NCBI GenBank assembly: GCA_032718475.1
Contig: JAUCBJ010001282.1
Coordinates: 1 to 22,522 of the forward strand
Length of the DNA stretch: 22,522 nucleotides
DNA from: Nemertoderma westbladi
Lineage: Eukaryota > Xenacoelomorpha > Nemertodermatida > Nemertodermatidae
Reading direction: 5' to 3'
Shown here: piece by piece, positions 16,356 to 22,522 of the stretch
Position numbering within the stretch: position 1 is the stretch's first letter
How the letters are laid out: every line of letters starts with the position of its first letter
Notes under the pieces: model-generated
Database searches by the model: none
Seen by the model: the letters and a program-made list of their open reading frames with translations, nothing else
Told to the model about the DNA's origin: nothing
Translations under genes and position numbers: made by a program

Positions 16356-17354
16356 ATGGGGTCTCCATTGGGCCCCATACTCGCCAACATCTTTCTGTCA
16401 CAGTTCGTCAAGAGGATCGCTGCGGGCACCAAGCTCAGTGATAGGTACGTCGATGACGTATTTAGTGTTGGCAGTAACAACCCCACTGTGAATTTGAGAG
16501 AGGTCAATGCCCTCCATCCCAATCTTAGGTTTACCCTTGAGATGGAGGAAGGGGGGGGGGGGGCTTTGTCCTTTCTTGATTTGGTTGTCACTCGGGTTGA
16601 CTATGCTCTTTCAACAGCGTGGTACCGCAAGCCTATAGATACTGGGCTCGTTCTCAATGCCACTGCGTGTGCCCCTGAGTCTCACAAACGCAGTGTAGTT
16701 CATGGTATGTTTCATCGCATCTATAATGCCAGTAAGGGTGGGGATGGTTCCCAACTCTATACCGGTATTGGGGATGCTAAGAATATTCTTAGCAATAACC
16801 AATATACTGATACGATGGTCGAGCATGAGCTAGCCGTAGTTCAAGCCACTAGGGGGCGTGCAGGCAGTGGTTCTGGGGGAGAGGCACCAACAGCTGTCCC
16901 CACCGAGGTCATTGACCCGGTCGACCAGGCAGCTACTGATGATTCCAAGCCTATTATCTGTAAGTTCGGGTACCGAGGTCGGGCAACTGATCTGTTTGTT
17001 CGAAACTTACGTGGTCTTATACAAAGGTCTTGCACACGGCCAGTTCGGTTTGTTTTTACAGCATCTAAACTGCGCCAGTCACTGCCATCTCTCAAACACC
17101 CCATCCCGGAAATCCTTGCGACTAACGTCGTTTACTCTTTCTCTTTTCCCTCTTGTAAGGGGGAATATGTTGTACACACCATCCAAAACTTGTTTGAACG
17201 CGTTAGGCAGCACCAGGATGAGACAGACAATGATGGGAGCGAACAGGGTAAGACTGTGCACAACCACATCATGACGCAGGTATATCTTCATTTCGTTACC
17301 TGTTCCGTCCCCCTTTGGGAATCTCTCTCTACATTTCATGGCTTGGCCTCCTGA
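16356..17354 (+). CDS. Penelope-like element reverse transcriptase with degenerate GIY-YIG endonuclease
   Basis: The 332-codon ORF begins at the RT core MGSPLGPILANIFL (a hallmark of Penelope RT motif B), so the N-terminal half of the protein is missing and the ATG is internal. The catalytic box RYVDDVF is at residues 30-36. LRFTLEMEE, LSFLDLVVTR and STAWYRKPIDTGLVLN follow, all in the order seen in Penelope-like elements. Residues 200-257 are the linker (RPVRFVFTASKLRQSLPSLK, HPIPEI). At 258-287 VVYSFSFPSCKGEYVVHTIQ plus FERVRQHQ corresponds to the GIY-YIG nuclease start, but the usual Tyr-Ile-Gly is Tyr-Val-Val, so cleavage activity is doubtful. After KTVHNHIMTQ the protein loses resemblance. 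A 13-G run at 16551-16563 codes for extra Gly within the RT. The ORF is intact but fragmentary. Confidence 0.85.
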   Translation: MGSPLGPILANIFLSQFVKRIAAGTKLSDRYVDDVFSVGSNNPTVNLREVNALHPNLRFTLEMEEGGGGALSFLDLVVTRVDYALSTAWYRKPIDTGLVLNATACAPESHKRSVVHGMFHRIYNASKGGDGSQLYTGIGDAKNILSNNQYTDTMVEHELAVVQATRGRAGSGSGGEAPTAVPTEVIDPVDQAATDDSKPIICKFGYRGRATDLFVRNLRGLIQRSCTRPVRFVFTASKLRQSLPSLKHPIPEILATNVVYSFSFPSCKGEYVVHTIQNLFERVRQHQDETDNDGSEQGKTVHNHIMTQVYLHFVTCSVPLWESLSTFHGLAS

Positions 17355-17650
17355 GAATGCCTTCAGTTGCGGGGCGAAACCTACCGATCAGCTGGCTGCC
17401 GTCAGCTGATTACTGATTGCATGCAACGTCTAGGTCTTGTTGCTTTTTAGTTTTTTACATACTTTGGCACTGACATACCTACCGGTAAGGTTTTTACTTA
17501 ACGTGCTTGCTTAATAAATAAAATACAGTTAACTCTTTATTATTGGATTTTCAAGCTTCTACTTCAATTAAATAAAAATATATCCTGTAAATATTAAACC
17601 AGATATTATTGAGATGAGAATGTTAATTTCGTACTCCATAGAAACTCCAC
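17355..17650. other. Probable Penelope 3' flank and AT-rich DNA
   Basis: There is no gene. The first 150 bp may be the 3' untranslated part of the Penelope-like element. AATAAATAAAATA at about 17513-17525 could be a poly(A) signal. The exact 3' end and any target duplication cannot be defined. Confidence 0.35.
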
Positions 17651-17806
17651 CTCCACCAGGCACACCATGTCCACCACGAACACAATCTCCGCACCAAGAA
17701 TACCATCCCCACCAGGGACACCATCATGACCTACTATATTATATTATATATATTATTATTATATATTATAGTAGGTCATGACACCATCCCTGCAAAGGAA
17801 CACCAT
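17651..17806. repeat. 18-20 bp ACACCAT minisatellite interrupted by an AT-rich palindrome
   Basis: Degenerate CACC-rich units end in CCAT or CAAT at 17668, 17686, 17706 and 17724, and resume at 17787 and 17806. Between them, 17724-17781 forms a palindrome: TCATGACCTACTATA on the left matches TATAGTAGGTCATGA on the right, with an AT-only centre. It looks like a small insertion or hairpin that arose inside the minisatellite. Confidence 0.75.
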
Positions 17807-17904
17807 CTCGACCGGTTTCTCCATCACTTTTTAAATTAGCTTTAAATTTTAAATAGGCTGCTTCCAGTAATGGTCATTTTGCAAACTACAAGACATGAAT
17901 TTTG

Positions 17905-18195
17905 CCTGTAAGATGGCTTGCTTGAGCATTTGGATGACTACTTCGGATCATGGATCTGGAAGTCAAAAGACATCGGATAAGTAAGGGGAAGGCATGGGCA
18001 GCATTGAATAGTCTGTCCAGGAATTAGAACTCCAACAGAATATAACGGAATCTCGAGGTTTAATTATTTGGGGGTGCCGTAGAACCAGTACCCTTATAAG
18101 TGAGTCGATGCTGGCGCTGGATTCTGACTGCAGAGGAGACAAGAATGCTACGCCGGGTTAATTGTGTCAAGTACAATGAACACATCATAAGATCA
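17905..18195 (+). pseudogene. Decayed LINE B fragment (RT thumb and C-terminus)
   Basis: This matches the LINE B RT at 2540-2300 (minus). TGCTTGAGCAT, then GGATCATGGATCTGGAAGTC, and GGCATGGGCAGC are shared almost base for base with the coding strand of the GSWIRKSGEDL and GKAWAALNRL segments. It is full of stops and indels. It continues past the point where the first copy is cut: after the WALT-like position it reads WILTAEETRMLRRVNCVKYN, typical of LINE RT C-termini. It therefore preserves part of LINE B's missing end. Confidence 0.8.
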
Positions 18196-18655
18196 TACTA
18201 TCTATTGATCAATTTGCCTATTTTCAAAATTTGATGCTTGTACAAAAAATTTTACCCACCGTCGAGAAATACAAGTCTGAGAACTTTTAAGCAATTTTTA
18301 CTTATTCCATTGAATTCGGAATCCTTACAAACCCGTATAACTCAAGTAACAAGGTGACAAAGTAACAAAGTACAAGTAACAAATAATTTGATTGGTTTCA
18401 AAAGTTGGTGTCTAGCTCCAAATTTGACACCCACTTCCGAACACTACACGTTTGATATATCTAGTTAGATAATTATTTATTCCATTGAATTCAGAACATC
18501 CATAAATCTCTAAAATGCGAGAATCAAGTTGTTACAATCATTTGAACTATTGAATGGATTTACAACCCCAATGGATTTAGAACCCCAAAAAATATTGCGC
18601 AAAAACAGGTTCAAACAATCAATTACAAAGTTGAAATATTTCAAAATTTAGTAAA
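18196..18655. other. AT-rich unassigned DNA
   Basis: No gene, element end or clear repeat is visible. Short phrases such as TTCCATTGAATTC recur (near 18304 and 18480), hinting at an old, degraded repeat. Confidence 0.4.
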
Positions 18656-18922
18656 CGCCGAAAAAACAAGTTTGAAATTTCTAACTAATTTTATGTGAAT
18701 CCCATCTAATTATGAACACCAAAAAACCGTTCTAAATAAAAAATATAGATGTTACAAATCATATTTCATGAAATTAAATTTTCACAAAACGTCTCAAAAA
18801 AGTGCAAAAAGTAGGGTTAAATAAAGGTACTATAACTCAAAAACTTCCCGATATTTTTAAAAACCGTTTTCACTATTAGGCAGACAACATATTTTTTCAC
18901 ATATTTTTCATATTCTTTCATA
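18656..18922. repeat. First unit of a 267-bp tandem duplication
   Basis: This unit starts CGCCGAAAAAACAAG and is followed directly by a second unit at 18923 with only a handful of differences. The first unit carries the uninterrupted sequence ATATTTCATGAAATT, which is the empty site of the solo LTR present in the second unit. It codes for nothing obvious. Confidence 0.9.
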
Positions 18923-19036
18923 CGCCGAAAAAAACAAGTTTGAAATTTCTAGCTAATTTTATGTGAATCCCATCTAATTATGAACACCGAAAAACCGTTC
19001 TAAATAAAAAATATAGATGTTACAAATCATATGTCA

Positions 19037-19643
19037 TGTGACGGGATCAAGGGATCCCGACCGGATAGATTCACTACGCGTCACCGTTGTTTTAGTGGTG
19101 GTGATGGAAGTTTGGCCGAGGCCGATATGGAAAAATAGTGGGAGTTTGGTGTTATCTTCTGACGTCGTCTGATAGTAAATAATATGTATGTGTAATAGCA
19201 CAGTAACAGAATAACCGGTATGAGTAATTAGTCTGAATGTTGATGATGTTTTGGTGACGGTGAGAAAATGTCACCAGTCTGTACTAGAAACCAATAACTG
19301 AACTGGACCGCTAACAACATAATAATATATATGTGATTACTTCTACACTGCTGTGGCCTCTAACCTAGTGGATGCTTCCCTCGCCCCTATTGGCTAATAA
19401 CCCACTTCGCGCCTCTCCACTCTCTGGGAGTATTTCCCCCCTGCTGTTGGCCCCTGCTGGTCGTTTCCCCTCCCGAGGTGATTTGACCTCTAACCTCGCT
19501 TTGTGTGGCTTTGGGGTTTGTGTTCTCCCGGTGTTGGTTGCGATACGAGATTGGTTATTGCCAATCTCGTATCTCCAACATTGCTGAAAAGGTGCCACTT
19601 CCCATTTTATGAGGGTAATGCGGCGGAATTGAATCCGCTCACA
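19037..19643 (-). mobile_element. Solo LTR of the BEL-like family (607 bp)
   Basis: On the minus strand it begins TGTGAGCGGATTCAATTCCG and ends TTGATCCCGTCACA, as in the other two LTRs. It is flanked by TGTCA (19032-19036) and TTTCA (19644-19648), a 5-bp target duplication with one change. The adjacent tandem unit shows the unoccupied site with a single TTTCA. CCAAT (ATTGG on plus at about 19388) and TATA-like (about 19325) sites are kept. Solo LTRs arise by recombination between the two LTRs of one insertion. Confidence 0.9.
19532..19580 (-). promoter_or_regulatory. Conserved LTR hairpin, solo LTR
   Basis: The inner stem is a perfect 12 bp, ATACGAGATTGG (19543-19554) with CCAATCTCGTAT (19561-19572). 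The outer stem is TGTTGG (19532-19537) with CCAACA (19575-19580). Relative to copy 1, at least three base pairs changed on both sides. Confidence 0.7.
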
Positions 19644-19863
19644 TTTCATGAAATTAAATTTTCAAAAAACGTCTCAAAAAGTGCAAAAAGTAGGGTTAAA
19701 TAATGGTACTATAACTCAAAAACTTCCCGATATTTTTAAAAACCGTTTTCACTATTAGGCAGACAACATATTTTTACGAAAAGTCATACAATTTCAGATT
19801 CCCAACTGCGATTATTTCAGAGTTATAACAAAAAAAACAACGAGTGGTTATATTGACTCGGTA

Positions 19864-19886
19864 GGGGGGGGGGGGGGGGGGGGGGG
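19864..19886. repeat. Homopolymer run of 23 G
   Basis: There are 23 uninterrupted G residues, the same length as the C run at 756-778. Confidence 0.95.
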
Positions 19887-20759
19887 TTAAATATTTGTTA
19901 TTTACTGTAATATATTTTTGACCATCCAGTCAACAATATACACCACATCCATGTACCGTATTCTTAGTTCTCACTAGCCACAGGTCGACTAGTTAGAACA
20001 AACTTTGCACTAAATTTGGAGAGTTCGATCTATGCATATTCTTAAATCGTTACTAGGTGCTAGTCACACTACATATGAAGTACGAACTAGCTAGAGCGAT
20101 CTTGACTGCTCCAGCTACCGGTAGTGCGACCTTTTATGGTGCATTTTCTATGGTGCATATCTATAGTTTTTCACTTTTTAGCCTTCATCATTGTGTAGAT
20201 ATTTGGCTCAATAACATTATCTGTCTGTGCTGTCCGCTTCACCTGTCTGTCGACCTCTTCATTATACAACACGTTTATACTTCACTGCAAATAAGCTTTG
20301 TAGTGGCAAATGGAAAGGAGCTCATCCATATTATTATTTGTATTATTAATTATTCGCACGAGGTGACAATATATGAATAAAATGAATAAAACTTATACAG
20401 CAATAAGATTAAAAAGGAACTCGTCCAATGCATATACACGTTAATTAAAATTAGTGTCAATACGCATATAATTATAACTAAAATACAAATAAAATAGCAA
20501 TTAATGACACACAAGGGGAAATGGTACGCCACAGGTAAAATTATATCCGATTGATGTTGAAGTAGTTCAGTATGAGGTCTCGCTTAGATTTAAATGTTAA
20601 GGAAGAACTATAACAGTCATACTGCGCAGTGCTTCCCCGTAGCTATCCAATCTCCCTGCTCTGATCCGCAGATAATAAGCCAATTAAGTATCTGGTAGAA
20701 TGTATGATAGTAATGTATGATGTAATAACACAAGGTGCCACAGATGTCCAATAGTATTG
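19887..20759. other. AT-rich unassigned DNA
   Basis: There is no gene I can support. A 107-codon open frame from 20057 has no recognisable motif and looks like chance. Confidence 0.45.
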
Positions 20760-21110
20760 CAGTCAAAGTGATGTGTTGCCCATCCCAGCTGCCTGAATGT
20801 TTCAGAGTTCCTGCAGATGCGCATCCTTTGCAGCGGATGACGGGCTTATGCAGGGCAGCTTGGAACCCAAGAAAGTAACAAATGGATCTTTAAAATTAGA
20901 GAGCCATTCACATTAAGGAATGTTTGATTGCATCCTTTTGGTTGGTTCAGACCTGGGCAGTATGACCATTTAGTTTTGGATTCTTCGAACTTTAGTTCCA
21001 CCCATGCCATGCTAGACCCGCATTCAGTGTACCTATTCCAAATCAGCCAACATCCTGCCAAATACAAGGAAGTCATCCGCGTATACCAGCATCGCTATCC
21101 ACATACTAAT
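20760..21110 (-). pseudogene. Probable decayed LINE reverse transcriptase fragment
   Basis: On the minus strand, near 21085-21060 one frame reads MLVYADDFLVFG, resembling the catalytic Tyr-Ala-Asp-Asp box of RT. Another frame then gives MAWVELKFEESKTKWSYC, like the G-L-x-L-N-x-x-K-T-K motif that follows it. Near 20890 a further frame gives VTFLGSKLPC, like the thumb motif Y-L-G-S-x-L. Order and spacing (about 60 residues from the catalytic box to LGS) match LINE RTs such as LINE B, but the motifs sit in different frames with stops. It is an old, frameshifted relic; the family is unknown. Confidence 0.45.
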
Positions 21111-22522
21111 TAATTTGTTGTTTCCTGGGGAGTCGAATGGGAAATGGTTTTGGCTATAATATGTGGATTTAAACAACCCTGTTGAAAATCCCTGTTACAC
21201 ATACTAAGTACTTGTAAAGTCTACTTGCTATCTTCTTAACAAGTACTTGCCAAGATATGTAAAGTATATCACTTAATAAGCCAAATCTTTCTATGAATGT
21301 AAAGTTTTAATTAGGCACTTGGTAATTTTAAACAGTATGTCATGTAAATAGAAAGTAATTATAAATTTATCAATGCAAATTATAATATAAAACTCAAACG
21401 TGAGACTGACCAATCACTGCACTGTGCATGTGTGTGCATGTTCTGTGTAGATGGGAGGGGGGTGGGGGGGGGGGGGGGGGTACCTTATCCAATCCCTACA
21501 CCCTACAATCTACAGGCCTACACCTACAATACCCTATACATTTAGAACAAGAAACAGCAGAGTATATATGAAAATATTTAATCCATAGTGATATGAGAGT
21601 ATCCTTGATATATTTTGGTGATGACCCATATATTCGTATTCGATTAGTTAGATTAATATAATTTATCTTATTTTCAGACAAAATAGAATATTCATATTGA
21701 TAAATCTACGACAATTTATTAACTTTAAGACCTTGTAATAGGTCATTTGTCATTTTATATCTATTCAAAAATGTAAATAATACACAAAAGCAATTGAAGC
21801 ATAAGAAAACTGTACAATTAAAAAATAATGTTTTGCGATTAAAAAAATTTATCTTGCGATATTAATAGCTTGAACATTCCAACGCCCATATATCTGCTTT
21901 ATCTCAACAAAATTTAATGGTATTTGGTATAAACAAAACAACATTTTTCGGCTTTCTTTCTTCATTATTTTCTTTTCTTATTTCTTTCTAACATAGCAGC
22001 TTTGGTAATCAGAGGAATCACTCATTAAATCACCAAAAATGAACGCAAAACTGAATAATGTAATAGGAATGCTAAATATTAGTTTGTTTTGGTTCATATT
22101 CAATTTCGATCCATTAGGACGTTAAATTACCTAATGTCAATGTCCCAATTTGATATATTACTAACAACGTCAGCATTTTTTACCTATATTAAACAATATT
22201 TCATAGATGTTCAGATTCGCAGGAAAAAAGTACCAAATATGAACGTTTAATTTCTTTCGTGGACGTCATGTGCTACCTGGGATAGCTGCATTCAGACCTG
22301 ACAACTGGCAGGCCCCACTGAAACTACTGAACTGTTGTATGTAATACAGTGACATTGTTATGCCTATACTCAGGCAAGTACAAGCTCGCCCAACAACTAA
22401 CAGTACTGCAGTAAGCCTATATCTGCATATATGCAATACTTTGCAGGGACATGGCAAGTACCTGCAAAATATAAGTGAGCAAAGTAACACTTGCAATATT
22501 TATTAAAACTAAAGAAATAACT
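21111..22522. other. AT-rich unassigned DNA
   Basis: Apart from the G run and a short CCTACA-rich tract, I see no gene, element end or structured repeat. AAGTACTTG palindromes recur (about 21208 and 21241), but with no wider pattern. Confidence 0.45.
21464..21480. repeat. Homopolymer run of 17 G
   Basis: There are 17 uninterrupted G residues after GGGAGGGGGGT, next to a CCTACA-rich stretch (about 21490-21537). Confidence 0.95.

Larger units (their letters stand above)
18923..19775. repeat. Second unit of the tandem duplication, split by a solo LTR
   Basis: Segments 18923-19036 and 19649-19775 together match the first unit, with the solo LTR and one target-duplication copy lying between. The match ends about 19775, slightly short of the first unit's end. 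Confidence 0.85.

Noticed and set aside
15950-16591. 213-codon minus-strand ORF across the Penelope inverted arm
   Set aside because: It matches another-frame translation (16858-17274 plus) of the inverted repeat; the real frame of the arm is the one with ERVRQHQD.
20057-20380. 107-codon plus-strand ORF
   Set aside because: AT-rich, hydrophobic, no motif or splice context; probably chance.

Overview
The window is eukaryotic and almost certainly from an animal, probably an invertebrate. It holds remains of a BEL/Pao-type LTR retroelement, two non-LTR (LINE) families, and a Penelope-like element with a GIY-YIG-type tail. These lie in AT-rich DNA with G/C homopolymer runs of up to 23 bases. No host gene can be proved. 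The best candidate is one short exon-like open stretch (11854-12043). The species cannot be named from the sequence.

Layout. 1-778: unassigned DNA ending in a 23-base C run. 779-3925 (minus strand): two unrelated LINE fragments joined head to tail, a CR1/Jockey-like 3' part (A) and a 5'-truncated reverse transcriptase of another family (B). 3926-9469 (plus): copy 1 of a BEL/Pao-like element. It has a Pro-Glu-Glu-Cys repeat coding tail, a 45-bp tandem repeat array, a long frame (5639-8200) with a DEDD exonuclease-like domain and three zinc knuckles, a 3' UTR, a polypurine tract and a 572-bp LTR. 9470-10436: unassigned. 10445-11676: a DNA transposon-like element with long inverted ends and 8-bp target duplications. 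11854-12043: possible host exon. 12254-15965 (minus): copy 2 of the BEL-like element, with LTR, polypurine tract, UTR repeats, protease/zinc-knuckle ORF and gag; it lacks the exonuclease ORF. 15966-17360: Penelope-like element, with a 389-bp inverted arm facing a plus-strand RT/GIY-YIG ORF. 17651-17806: minisatellite broken by an AT-rich palindrome. About 17905-18195: a second, decayed copy of LINE B. 18656-19775: a 267-bp tandem duplication whose second unit carries a 607-bp solo LTR of the same BEL-like family. 19776-22522: AT-rich DNA with one probable decayed LINE RT.

Taken together, the three LTRs (8898-9469, 12254-12824, 19037-19643) define one family with TGTGA/TCACA ends, a 5-bp target duplication, conserved CCAAT and TATA-like sites, and RNA-like hairpins kept by compensatory changes. 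Neither longer copy shows reverse transcriptase, RNase H or integrase. The family therefore looks like a non-autonomous derivative of BEL/Pao that keeps gag and protease and, in copy 1, carries an extra exonuclease-like/zinc-knuckle reading frame. This is the most unusual feature of the window. All coding regions except the Penelope fragment and LINE B carry visible breaks, and every element is truncated, so this is a graveyard of nested insertions rather than an active locus.
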